Of a stretch of 64,000 nt of DNA, positions 19,928 to 29,280 are shown piece after piece. A program made the translations under genes and the position numbers. Numbering within the stretch: the stretch's first letter is position 1; each line of letters begins with the position of its first letter. The notes under the pieces were generated by a model, which saw only the letters and a program-made list of their open reading frames with translations, did no database searches and was not told the DNA's origin. The stretch spans positions 1-64,000 of the forward strand of contig MGVE01000010.1 of the NCBI GenBank assembly GCA_001800315.1, given 5' to 3'. Source of the stretch: Elusimicrobia bacterium RIFOXYA2_FULL_47_53. GTDB taxonomy: Bacteria > Elusimicrobiota > Endomicrobiia > Endomicrobiales > XYA2-FULL-47-53.

Positions 19928-21625
19928 TTATTTTTCCCTGTACCTGTTAGTTATTGGAACCCTTCTGTCCTTTCCAAAAGCCCGCTCAGTAATCTTTATC
20001 CCGGGAGGAGACTGCCTTCTTTTATATTCGCTCCTGTCCACCAGATTAACCACTTTACGAACCAGCTCGGCGTCAAACCCCCTGGCCGCGATCTTCTGAA
20101 TATCCATATCTTCTTCAACATAACACTTAAGTATCTTATCAAGTATTTCGTAGGGCGGCAGAGAATCCGTGTCTTTCTGCCCGGGCCTGAGTTCGGCTGT
20201 CGGAGCCTTGGTTAAAATTCTTTCGGGGATAACATTCCCGAGGGTGTTTCTGTACCTGGAAAGCTCATAAATAAGCACTTTGGGCACATCCTTAATTACG
20301 GCGAAACCGCCGGCCATGTCGCCGTAAAGGGTAGCGTAGCCGGTGCTCATCTCGGATTTATTTCCGGTGGTCAGCACCAGCCAGCCGAACTTGTTTGAAA
20401 GCGCCATTAAAATGTTGCCCCGGATCCTGGACTGAATATTTTCTTCGGTCAAGTCCTCCCCGCGGCCTTCAAAAAACGGAGACAACAGGGCCTTGTACTC
20501 CGCGAAAAGCTTTTCAATGGGAATCGTTAAATACTTAACACCGATATTCTTTGCGAGCTGCTCCGCGTCCTGCTTTGATTCAACGCTTGAATACTGCGAA
20601 GGCATAAAAACGCACACTACATTTTCCTTCCCGAGCGCGTCGGCCGCTATTACCGCCACAATTGCCGAATCAATGCCTCCGCTAAGCCCGATAAGCACCC
20701 TGGAAAATCCGTTCTTTAAAACATAATCTTTCAGCGCCAGTTTTAGCGCGCCGTAGACCTCCGCGGCGCCTTCAACCGGGGCGGAAAGCTTATGCGTCAA
20801 TTCCCGCGCGGCGGATTTATCAAAACAATCAATTACAACAGCCGAACGGTTCTTCCCAGCAACCGGAAGCGCTATATCCTTTGACAAAAGCTCCTCACAG
20901 AAAGAATCAGCCCTTGCCAGGACTTTACCTTCAGGCGATACCAGCATGCTCTGGCCGTCAAAAACGAGTTCATCCTGGCCGCCTACTATGTTGGAATAGG
21001 CAATAAATATTTTGTTGCGCTTCGCGGCCTTTTTTACGACCGTCTCCCTCTGAGCCATTTTACCCGAGTGAAACGGGGAAGCATTTATATTGATTATCAG
21101 CGAGGCCCCCTCTTTAGCCTGAAGTTCCGCGGGGCCGTTCTCCTGCCATATGTCCTCGCAGATATTCACGCCGAAAATGACGCCGTTATATTTAAAACAG
21201 GACGCCTCAGTTCCGGTCTCAAAATAACGCTTTTCGTCAAAAACCCCGTAATTAGGCAGGTGCATTTTATGATAAACGCCGATCACGGCTCCGCGCGAAA
21301 TAACGGCGGCCGAGTTAAAAAGCCTGGCTCCCTTCCTGTCAACAAAACCCACAACGGCAATTATATCGCCCGTCTGCCTGGCAATATTTTTCACGGCCTC
21401 AATATTGTCATCCACAAATTTCTTTTTTAAAAGCAGGTCTTCCGGCGGATAGCCGGTTACGGCAAGCTCCGGAAAAGCGACAATATCGGCGCCCTCCCGG
21501 CAGGCCTTATCTATGTAAGAAAGTATTTTACCGGTGTTGCCGGATATGTCGCCGACAGTAGGATTAATCTGGGCCGAAGAGACCCTTAAGGTATATGTTT
21601 TCTTATTCATGTTTAATTTATACAT
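19928..21625 (-). CDS. nadE: NAD+ synthase (glutamine-hydrolysing)
   Basis: Nitrilase domain plus LIGLSGGIDSAIVA and NKSEMSTGYATLYGDMAGGFAVIKDVPK. Confidence 0.93.
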   Translation of the reverse strand: MYKLNMNKKTYTLRVSSAQINPTVGDISGNTGKILSYIDKACREGADIVAFPELAVTGYPPEDLLLKKKFVDDNIEAVKNIARQTGDIIAVVGFVDRKGARLFNSAAVISRGAVIGVYHKMHLPNYGVFDEKRYFETGTEASCFKYNGVIFGVNICEDIWQENGPAELQAKEGASLIININASPFHSGKMAQRETVVKKAAKRNKIFIAYSNIVGGQDELVFDGQSMLVSPEGKVLARADSFCEELLSKDIALPVAGKNRSAVVIDCFDKSAARELTHKLSAPVEGAAEVYGALKLALKDYVLKNGFSRVLIGLSGGIDSAIVAVIAADALGKENVVCVFMPSQYSSVESKQDAEQLAKNIGVKYLTIPIEKLFAEYKALLSPFFEGRGEDLTEENIQSRIRGNILMALSNKFGWLVLTTGNKSEMSTGYATLYGDMAGGFAVIKDVPKVLIYELSRYRNTLGNVIPERILTKAPTAELRPGQKDTDSLPPYEILDKILKCYVEEDMDIQKIAARGFDAELVRKVVNLVDRSEYKRRQSPPGIKITERAFGKDRRVPITNRYREK

Positions 21626-21661
21626 CTTTTCTAATGTCTTTTCAATTACAGGGGGCGTACT

Positions 21662-23698
21662 TTACGGGTGTTTAAGCATATAATCGGCTACGGCGAGCGA
21701 AGCTTTATAGCGCTTTAGAAGTTCCGTGTGACGGCCGGTTTCAGGACTCGGAGACAGCGCCCTTTTTTCCCGCCTAAGAAACTCAACAGTTCCCTTATCC
21801 GGGAAATACTTTAGCGCCGCGCCGCCTTCAACGGCAAACCCCTCGGAATTCGCGCCAAAATGATAGGCGGCGCCGTCAAACATATCCGAACCCAGCGCGG
21901 TATATTCAGCTCCGGAAAGCGCCAGGTTATAAACCGTAGGCATAATATCCATATGAGAACCGCAGGCATCGGGATTGTATTTTAACCTTCCGAATTTTTT
22001 GGGATAATAAATATACAAAGGAACACCATACTGGCCGATGTACCCCGAGGAATCATACTCAAAAACATCCCAAAAATTGTGGTCTCCGGTGACGGCAATT
22101 ATCGTGTTATCTCCGGATTTTGAGCGTTTTACGCGCGTAATAAATTCACCCAGTTTCTGGGAGGAATACTGATAGGTTGCGAAACGCATTTTAGCCAGCT
22201 CTTTATCTCCCGCTATGGTTTTAGCCATACCGTCGGTTACCTTTAAGGGCAGCTGTTTGTAGGACGGCGGCAGAGAATAGGGAGGATGATTGCTGGTGGA
22301 AAGGGCAAAGATCATTTTTGGACGGCCGGTTTTTTCGGCAAGCTTCTTATTTATGTGTTCAAACATAAACTCATCATATACGCCCCACTGGTTTTTTAAG
22401 TAGGACTGTTCCATGGAACCCTGTCCGTCTACGGCGTCAAAACCCGCCAGCGGCAGGAAGGAGTCAAGCCCGCGCCAGCCGGCGCTGCCTCCGTAAACAA
22501 ATACCGTTTCGTACCCCGCGTTTTTAAACGGCAGAGCCATGGCGGAACGGTATTTATTGAAGGCATACTTTGACTGCGTCACGGGTTTTGAGCGCGGCCG
22601 CTTTGGAATATTAAGCAAAAGCGCCTCAAGGCTTCCGATAGTTCCCACATCGGCGGAAAGAAAATTATAGAAAACATAATCCGAATCAAAGTGTTTTTTT
22701 AACTCCCCCAGCACATTAAACTCCGGCGAATTGTATTTTATCAGGTCGCTGCCGAAACCCTCCATCATTATTATGACCACATCGGGCGCTTCTTTATTAA
22801 GAATTCGGTTTAACCGCGTCTTTCTTGAAAGGCTCAAAACGGGATCATTCACCGGTATTTTTGCGTCCTTAACCCCAAGCAAATCAGCGAAAGCGCGGTT
22901 TTCTCCGCCTTCATACCCCATAGCCTTAACAAAATCATAACCCTTATTTTCCCGTATTCTGAATTCAACAGCGTTAAAAAGAGTATGGATACCGTTTATC
23001 GCGAGTTTGTTGATGAACACATTAGGGGAGATAGAGGCATCCATGGCGTTAAGCGGGAACATGGCAAGAGAACCCCTCGCGGCCAGCGTGTTGGCCACAA
23101 GCACAAGCGCCACAAAAACGATTTTATACGGAAGCGGGTAAAGCTTGCCGTTTTCCCTGTGAGGCCACTTAAGGCCGGACAGGGAACGGTCGGAAATAAC
23201 ATAAACAACGAAGAACATCAGGGCGTATCCGGCCAGCACAAGCGCGATATTGTAATTCTCAAGAATCGTGGAAAACAGCGCTTTCGTGTCATCTTCAAAA
23301 ATGCCGAAAAACAGAATATTGATGTGGTTCTGAAAGTACGAGTAAAACCCGAAATCAACGGTTATGACAAGAAAAACCGCCGAGAACATCAGGAAATAAT
23401 ATATTTTCGCGAAAGAGAGCCAGTAATTAAAATATACATCTCTTTTTAAGGACCAGGCCGCAAGCAGTGAAAGTGTGACTATTGTGTTAATATACGCCAC
23501 AACGCTTAAATCAAACCGGAACCCCATGACAAAAGCCTTCAGCACATAAAGATACTGCGCTCCCAGCGAAGCCAGGTCTCCGAAGTAGAGCAGAAACCCC
23601 AGCCTTGAAAGAGACATCAAAAAAAGAAAAATACCGTTTAAAAGCAGAAGCCTTAAAACGGTTTTATAAACCGCGCTGAAAGCAATGTTATGTTTCAT
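21662..23698 (-). CDS. LTA synthase family sulfatase-like membrane protein
   Basis: N-terminal TM helices; VVIIMMEGFGSD...VGTIGSLEALL...STSNHPPYSLP...AVTGDHNFW. Confidence 0.85.
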   Translation of the reverse strand: MKHNIAFSAVYKTVLRLLLLNGIFLFLMSLSRLGFLLYFGDLASLGAQYLYVLKAFVMGFRFDLSVVAYINTIVTLSLLAAWSLKRDVYFNYWLSFAKIYYFLMFSAVFLVITVDFGFYSYFQNHINILFFGIFEDDTKALFSTILENYNIALVLAGYALMFFVVYVISDRSLSGLKWPHRENGKLYPLPYKIVFVALVLVANTLAARGSLAMFPLNAMDASISPNVFINKLAINGIHTLFNAVEFRIRENKGYDFVKAMGYEGGENRAFADLLGVKDAKIPVNDPVLSLSRKTRLNRILNKEAPDVVIIMMEGFGSDLIKYNSPEFNVLGELKKHFDSDYVFYNFLSADVGTIGSLEALLLNIPKRPRSKPVTQSKYAFNKYRSAMALPFKNAGYETVFVYGGSAGWRGLDSFLPLAGFDAVDGQGSMEQSYLKNQWGVYDEFMFEHINKKLAEKTGRPKMIFALSTSNHPPYSLPPSYKQLPLKVTDGMAKTIAGDKELAKMRFATYQYSSQKLGEFITRVKRSKSGDNTIIAVTGDHNFWDVFEYDSSGYIGQYGVPLYIYYPKKFGRLKYNPDACGSHMDIMPTVYNLALSGAEYTALGSDMFDGAAYHFGANSEGFAVEGGAALKYFPDKGTVEFLRREKRALSPSPETGRHTELLKRYKASLAVADYMLKHP

Positions 23699-23719
23699 TA
23701 TTATTACTTGAATATTTAA

Positions 23720-24607
23720 CTAAACCGTGCGCCTTAACTTCGCCTTAAACGACACAGATTTGCTTTTAAGTATTTTTTTTAAATACTCTGCGTGCCTGTC
23801 TATCGCCAGGGAGTAAAGGTTAGCGCCCAGCCCATAGCGTTTTTTAAAATGCGGCACGCAGTAAGACCATAGGTTCAAAAGTATTTCGTTAAGCCGGGTT
23901 TTCATGCCCGCCTTAAATTCCAGGGTTTTCTGGAGCAGTTCAAACTCCGAATTAAAACCTTTAACATGCCCCTCTTTAAACTCTTTATAGAGATACAAAA
24001 GCCGCTCTAAATAGGTGCGGGAAGCCATCTGGCCCATAATGTCTGCCGATCCCAGCATAAAACCCAGTATTTTTTCTTCCCTGTCCTGAAACTTTATGCT
24101 GTCAAGGTGAACCTCAAGCCCGGTACAATGCACCATATTGCGGGCCGAGATAAAATTCTTTCTGGACAAACCGATTTCGGAAAAATATTTTTCTATGAAA
24201 TCTATGCTTCTGTCCACATGCATCAGAGTATATTTGGCGCCCGTGCCGCTTTTATCCCTGGCACTCTGAACATAACCTGTGTCGTGCATTATGGTGGCTA
24301 TCAGGGCGATCTTTACTTTTTCAACCGGCATGGGGCCGTTATTGATATTGTAGCCGTCAATGAGCCTGGAAATCGCCAGCAGCGCGTCTGTTGTGTGAAT
24401 TTTGTCGTGGAACTTGGTATTGCAGGACTTGTAGCCCGGATATTTGCCGTCATAGAGGTCGTTAAAAACCCTGAAAGCGTCCCTTACCGCGGAGAAGTCG
24501 GAGATGTGGTAAAAATGAATAAAATTATTCTTAACCTCTTCAAATACCGCGGCAGGCACTGACATATCAACCAGTTCGGCAAGCTGAACCTCAACAACTT
24601 TTTTCAT
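23720..24607 (-). CDS. HD-domain phosphohydrolase
   Basis: TKFHDKIHTTDALLAI...IATIMHDTGYVQ. Confidence 0.7.
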   Translation of the reverse strand: MKKVVEVQLAELVDMSVPAAVFEEVKNNFIHFYHISDFSAVRDAFRVFNDLYDGKYPGYKSCNTKFHDKIHTTDALLAISRLIDGYNINNGPMPVEKVKIALIATIMHDTGYVQSARDKSGTGAKYTLMHVDRSIDFIEKYFSEIGLSRKNFISARNMVHCTGLEVHLDSIKFQDREEKILGFMLGSADIMGQMASRTYLERLLYLYKEFKEGHVKGFNSEFELLQKTLEFKAGMKTRLNEILLNLWSYCVPHFKKRYGLGANLYSLAIDRHAEYLKKILKSKSVSFKAKLRRTV

Positions 24608-24626
24608 AAAATTCTCCCCGCGAAAG

Positions 24627-25175
24627 TCATAAACTGCTTAGTATAATCCGGTCTATCCGGGCGTAGAGTTTACTGAGTTCCTTTCCGGAATTTCGCAGAG
24701 TCACATCTGCCATCTCCCGGCACTTCCCTATCTGCTGTCCCGCCCCCCTGGTCTGCATCTCGGCCTTTTCATAATTTAAGAACTCCCTGAAAGTCGCCGG
24801 GTCGCCGGCGCGCTTTCTTTGAATCATTCTGGCAAACCTTACTTTAGCGGGAGCATCCACATTGATTAACCTGAAACCCTTGTTTTTTCTTAGTTCCGTT
24901 ATCTCCGCCGGATGGCGGATAGAGGTCAAAACGCAGTTCTTGAATTTTCCGCAGAACTTTACGGCCCTGCGGGCAAGGATTGAATTGCCGTATCTGGTTC
25001 TTAACCCTTTGCCGATTTCAATCAAATTGTCCCTTGTCGGCTGTTTACCGCGCTTTTTTAGTTCCATTCTCAGAACATCGGAAAGAGAAAAGTGCCTGAA
25101 ACCCTTTTCCTTCATAAGGTATTCGGCAACCGTATCTTTCCCCGCGCAGTTTGTACCCGTCAGGCCTATTATCAT
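24627..25175 (-). CDS. P-loop kinase (dephospho-CoA/adenylate kinase-like)
   Basis: MIIGLTGTNCAGKDTVAEYLMKEKGFRHFSLSDVLR. Confidence 0.7.
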   Translation of the reverse strand: MIIGLTGTNCAGKDTVAEYLMKEKGFRHFSLSDVLRMELKKRGKQPTRDNLIEIGKGLRTRYGNSILARRAVKFCGKFKNCVLTSIRHPAEITELRKNKGFRLINVDAPAKVRFARMIQRKRAGDPATFREFLNYEKAEMQTRGAGQQIGKCREMADVTLRNSGKELSKLYARIDRIILSSL

Positions 25176-25219
25176 ATTACCCCAATTTTATAAATTTATT
25201 AATTATAACTCAACCTGGC

Positions 25220-26464
25220 TCAACTGACTCCGGCCAGGTATCCGGTTGAAAAAGCCGCCTGAAGGTTGTACCCGCCGGTCAGGCCGTCAATATCAATTAC
25301 CTCGCCGCAGAAAAAGAGGCCCTTAACCTTAAGGGACTCCATGGTCCTCGGGTTGATCTCATCTAAGGCTACTCCTCCGCCCGTGACAATAGCTTCGGCA
25401 ATGGGCCTTGTGCCGGATACCGAGACTGAAAAATCGCCGAGCAAGCCGACAATCCTGCCTCTCTCAACCTTTGAAATTTCGGCGCCTTTTTTATCCGGGC
25501 CAATGCCGGACCTTACGACAAACACATTGACAAGGCTCATCGGCAGCAGATTCTTAAGAATATTTGAATAAGTTTTTCTTGCGTTGTCCTTAAATTCCCT
25601 TATCAGGCGGTCATTGAGCTGTTCATTGGTGAGTGCCGGTTTTAAGTTAATTGAAACCCTGACATTCTTTCCCTCTTTAAGAAGTTTCGGGACAAAAGAA
25701 CTCAGCGTAAGAATTATTGGGCCGCTTAACCCGAAATGAGTAAAAAGCATCTCGCCGAATTCCGAAACGACCTTTACATTACCCGCATAAAGCAAAGCTT
25801 CCACATTTCTCAGAGACAAACCCTGCAGTTCCCTTACAAAATTGTCCTTTGAGACCAGAGGCACAAGCGATGGCCGCGGCTCCACTACGCCGTGCCCCGC
25901 GAGTTCGGCAAACCTGTATCCGTCGCCGGTGGAGCCGGTCCCCGGATATGAAAGCCCCCCGGTTCCTATTATGACTTTTTTCGCGTAGTACTCAGAATTG
26001 CCGGCCGCGACGCCGGTTACAGCGCCCTGCGCCGCCAGTATTTTTCTTACCGGCATATTCACCAGTATCTCAACTTTCCCCTCAGCTAAATATTTTTTAA
26101 GCGCGCCCACAACCGTTTCGGCCATATCGCTTACAGGAAATATCCTGCCGCCTCTTTCAACTTTTGTTTCCACGCCGAGCCTGTTAAAGAGCTCAACCGT
26201 CTGCTGGTTTGAAAATACAGTAAGCGCCCTGTAAAGAAACTTCCCGCCGGAGCCGTAGCACGCTATAAAGTTTTTCAGGTCTCCGGCATTGGTGATATTA
26301 CACCTGCCTTTCCCGGTAATCAGAAGTTTCTTTCCAAGCTCAGGATTTTTTTCCAGCAGAAGAACTTTTTTGCCGCCGGCCGCAGCCGCGCCGGCGGCCA
26401 GCATGCCGGCCGCGCCGCCCCCGACAACAATGACATCATAATTTTTCGTGCTCGGCTTATTCAT
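25220..26464 (-). CDS. NAD(P)/FAD-dependent oxidoreductase, HI0933/YhiN family
   Basis: VVGGGAAGMLAAGAAAAGGKKVLLLEKNPELGKKLLITGKGRCNITN...GGYNLQAAFSTGYLAG. Confidence 0.9.
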   Translation of the reverse strand: MNKPSTKNYDVIVVGGGAAGMLAAGAAAAGGKKVLLLEKNPELGKKLLITGKGRCNITNAGDLKNFIACYGSGGKFLYRALTVFSNQQTVELFNRLGVETKVERGGRIFPVSDMAETVVGALKKYLAEGKVEILVNMPVRKILAAQGAVTGVAAGNSEYYAKKVIIGTGGLSYPGTGSTGDGYRFAELAGHGVVEPRPSLVPLVSKDNFVRELQGLSLRNVEALLYAGNVKVVSEFGEMLFTHFGLSGPIILTLSSFVPKLLKEGKNVRVSINLKPALTNEQLNDRLIREFKDNARKTYSNILKNLLPMSLVNVFVVRSGIGPDKKGAEISKVERGRIVGLLGDFSVSVSGTRPIAEAIVTGGGVALDEINPRTMESLKVKGLFFCGEVIDIDGLTGGYNLQAAFSTGYLAGVS

Positions 26465-26723
26465 GATTATTGGAATATCCCAGGTTTCTGTGGTAAAGCG
26501 CTATATCAATACAGACCATCAGGGCGTTGAACAAATATAAATATATGACAAAATCAAAGCTGTACTTTACTTTATGAATAATGCCGGACAAATATCCGGC
26601 TATAACGATATACAAAAATACCGCGCTCTTACTTCCGTTGTCCTTTGTCTTGTACGACTTATAAATTGAAAACGGCCAGGCAGCCCCGAAACAAGCGAGC
26701 ATAATTATCTCAAAAACACTCAT
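26457..26723 (-). CDS. Small membrane protein
   Basis: Three hydrophobic segments; 4-codon overlap with the next gene. Confidence 0.55.
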   Translation of the reverse strand: MSVFEIIMLACFGAAWPFSIYKSYKTKDNGSKSAVFLYIVIAGYLSGIIHKVKYSFDFVIYLYLFNALMVCIDIALYHRNLGYSNNHE

Positions 26724-26780
26724 GGTTCTCCTCTTGAAAAACTCCGCTCATCATTATACTAACTTTTAGAGCAGTTTCCA

Positions 26781-26826
26781 AAAAAAAGCCCCACCCCTGG
26801 GGGGAGGGGTGGGGGGCTTTTATATT
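26781..26826. terminator. Rho-independent (possibly bidirectional) terminator
   Basis: AAAAGCCCCACCCCTGGGGGGAGGGGTGGGGGGCTTTT. Confidence 0.8.
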
Positions 26827-26857
26827 ACAGTTACATTTAAAGTGAGCGCTCTTCTTA

Positions 26858-27697
26858 CTATATTATATCACCCTTAATGGAAATTGTATACTCTTTTATA
26901 GGAATATTTTTTCCCGATTTGGCTATTGCTTCCTGCACTATGGATTCTACTCCGAAGCAGCACGGAACCTCCATATGCACGATAGTAACGGATTTCAGTC
27001 CACTATTTTTAAAGATCTCGGAAAGCTTGTCTATATAGGCCTCCGCCGAATCGTCCAGCTTGGGGCAGAATATAGTCAATATCTTTCCTTTCAGGAACCT
27101 TCTGTGGAAATCCGCGTAGGCGAAAGGAACGCAATCAGCAGCCACCAGAAGTTCGGCTCCCTTGAGATACGGTGCGGCCGGATTAAGAAGATGCAGTTCT
27201 ATCGGCCACTGCCTGAGTTCGGAAGAGAGCTTAACATTTGACGGCTCCTGTTTAGCGGCTGACTCACCGGTAAAATCCTGCATCGCCGAGCCCGGGCAGC
27301 CGCACGCCGAGTGCTGATGTTTCATATCCTTCTCCTTAGCGTCGTCCGGCTGAACTTTTATCTTATTGTCCTTAAGGTATTTCTCCGCTATCATTAAAAA
27401 TTCGTCCTGTCCGTGATCCGCGAGATGTTTTAAATGCGCCTTGATAGTCTCGGGGCCTGCCTTAACAATATTTTTCATCACTTTCTTTTCATCGTAGGGT
27501 TCCGCTTCTCTTTTTTCAACCGTTATGGCGCCCTGCGGACAATGGCCTATGCAGGCGCCCAGCCCGTCGCAAAAAAGATCGCTTATAAGCCTTGCTTTCC
27601 CGTCCGTCACCTGCAAAGCGCCTTCGGGGCAATTCGGTATGCACAGCCCGCAGCCATTGCATTTGCCTTCGTCAATCCTTATAACTTCTCTTTTCAT
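26858..27697 (-). CDS. 4Fe-4S dicluster-binding protein
   Basis: CNGCGLCIPNCPEGAL and CDGLGACIGHCPQGAI. Confidence 0.85.
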   Translation of the reverse strand: MKREVIRIDEGKCNGCGLCIPNCPEGALQVTDGKARLISDLFCDGLGACIGHCPQGAITVEKREAEPYDEKKVMKNIVKAGPETIKAHLKHLADHGQDEFLMIAEKYLKDNKIKVQPDDAKEKDMKHQHSACGCPGSAMQDFTGESAAKQEPSNVKLSSELRQWPIELHLLNPAAPYLKGAELLVAADCVPFAYADFHRRFLKGKILTIFCPKLDDSAEAYIDKLSEIFKNSGLKSVTIVHMEVPCCFGVESIVQEAIAKSGKNIPIKEYTISIKGDII

Positions 27698-28137
27698 GGC
27701 TTTCCCCTTTTTACCCGCCTGCCCGGCCTGGACTCCAGATCGTTTTTAAGAGTCCCTATGGAAATACCGCTAAACTCATCTTTCAGCTTTCTCTCTACTG
27801 CTTTTATGCGGGCCCTCAACACACAGCGTCCGCGCTCAGGGCAGATACTTTTTCTAAACATGCAGTCAGCCATTTCAATATTACCCTGAAACAGCCTTAT
27901 TATCCCGGTTATATACACATCCTCCGGCCTGCGCCTGAATTTTACTCCTCCGCACGCGCCTTCCTTAGACTCCAGAATACCGTCTTGCTTGAGAAGCCGG
28001 AGAATATTCCTTAAATACTGTTTGGGTATGCCCTCGCTTTGAGCTATCTCGGTAGAGGCCACGCACCTTCCGGGATTTCTTGAAAGATACATGAGAGCCC
28101 TGATGGCATAATCCGTATTTTTTGTAATGAGTTTCAA
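27694..28137 (-). CDS. Rrf2-family transcriptional regulator
   Basis: MKLITKNTDYAIRALMYLSRNPGRCVASTEIAQSEGIPKQYLRNILRLLKQDGILESKEGACGGVKF; ATGA-type overlap with the Fe-S gene. Confidence 0.85.
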   Translation of the reverse strand: MKLITKNTDYAIRALMYLSRNPGRCVASTEIAQSEGIPKQYLRNILRLLKQDGILESKEGACGGVKFRRRPEDVYITGIIRLFQGNIEMADCMFRKSICPERGRCVLRARIKAVERKLKDEFSGISIGTLKNDLESRPGRRVKRGKP

Positions 28138-28151
28138 AAAGAAATCTCCCT

Positions 28152-28176
28152 AACTAACACTATTATAGTATTAGTT
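28152..28176. promoter_or_regulatory. 25-bp near-perfect palindrome (Rrf2 operator candidate)
   Basis: AACTAAcACTATtATAGTaTTAGTT, 11 of 12 pairs match; overlaps the -10. Confidence 0.75.
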
Positions 28177-28190
28177 AAATGATTTGTCAA
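28162..28190 (-). promoter_or_regulatory. Full-consensus sigma70 promoter of the Rrf2 gene
   Basis: TTGACA - 17 bp - TATAAT on the minus strand. Confidence 0.8.
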
Positions 28191-28203
28191 TAGCCCGAAA
28201 AAA

Positions 28204-28232
28204 TAAAACTGCCCGGGCAAAAGGCAGTTTTC
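28204..28232. terminator. Hairpin terminator
   Basis: AAAACTGCCCGGGCAAAAGGCAGTTTT. Confidence 0.6.
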
Positions 28233-28269
28233 ATTGACTCCGGAAAATATTCGCTCAGCATGGTAAAAC

Positions 28270-29280
28270 CTACTCAATCATTTTGTCGTAAAAAGCTATG
28301 TAGTCGTCGGGGTTATCGCTCGCGCGCAGTTTTATGGCGTCCCTGGGATGCTCATTGAGCTGGCCGGTTATCATATAAGGTATAGTAAATCCCCACTCTA
28401 TTTTTTTGCGCAGAGGCAAAAAAACATTCTGAATGCATTCAAGCACCGGCCTTATATCGTATTTCGGGTTTTTCAGAAATCCTATCAGCAGCTCCAGGGG
28501 ACAGTTGCCGGCTCCGCGGCCCAACCCGTCAATAGTGGCATCCAGCCTGTTGACCCCGTTGATTATGGCTTCAATTGTGTTGGCGTAGGCCAGCTGCTGG
28601 TTATTATGCGTATGTATGCCAATCTGCTTCCCCGTGCCTTTCATGGCGCTTGAAAACTTCCTGCAGAGGTCTCTGACCTGTTCGGAATACATAGAGCCGA
28701 AGCTGTCAACTATATAGATGGTTCCGACATCGCTTTTAGCTATCACATCAAGCGCCTTATTAAGGTCGGAATCCTTAACAACCGATATTGACATGAGATT
28801 TAGCGTAGTCTCGTAGCCTTTGTCGGCAGCGTCTTTCACCATATCTAAAGCCGTGGGTATCTGGTGGATATAGGTGGCAACCCGTACGCAGTCAAAAACA
28901 CTTTTGCTTTTTGGGAGTATGTCGTGATGGTAGTCGGTCCTTTCGGCGTCCGCCATAACACAGAGCTTCATTTTGTTCTTTTCTCCGCCAATAATCCTCT
29001 TTATATCGTCCTCGTCGCAGAACTTCCAACGGCCGTAATCGGCAGGCGAAAATATCTTTTTGTCAGCCTTATAACCAAACTCCATATAATCCACTCCGGC
29101 GGCCAGGCAGGTATTGTAAACCGCCATTACAAAACTATCGTCAAAATTGTGGTTATTCATAAGGCCGCCGTCGCGCACAGTACAGTCAAGAATCTTTATC
29201 TCGGGCCTGTAAGTAACCCATGAATCCCCGCCGTTTCCAGCGGCTTTTTTTACCTTAATTTTTGATTTTGCCTTTGCCAT
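28270..29280 (-). CDS. Aldolase/HMGL-like TIM-barrel protein
   Basis: ILDCTVRDGGLMNNHNF...GIHTHNNQQLAYANTIEAIINGVNRLDATIDGLGRGAGN. Confidence 0.8.
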   Translation of the reverse strand: MAKAKSKIKVKKAAGNGGDSWVTYRPEIKILDCTVRDGGLMNNHNFDDSFVMAVYNTCLAAGVDYMEFGYKADKKIFSPADYGRWKFCDEDDIKRIIGGEKNKMKLCVMADAERTDYHHDILPKSKSVFDCVRVATYIHQIPTALDMVKDAADKGYETTLNLMSISVVKDSDLNKALDVIAKSDVGTIYIVDSFGSMYSEQVRDLCRKFSSAMKGTGKQIGIHTHNNQQLAYANTIEAIINGVNRLDATIDGLGRGAGNCPLELLIGFLKNPKYDIRPVLECIQNVFLPLRKKIEWGFTIPYMITGQLNEHPRDAIKLRASDNPDDYIAFYDKMIE

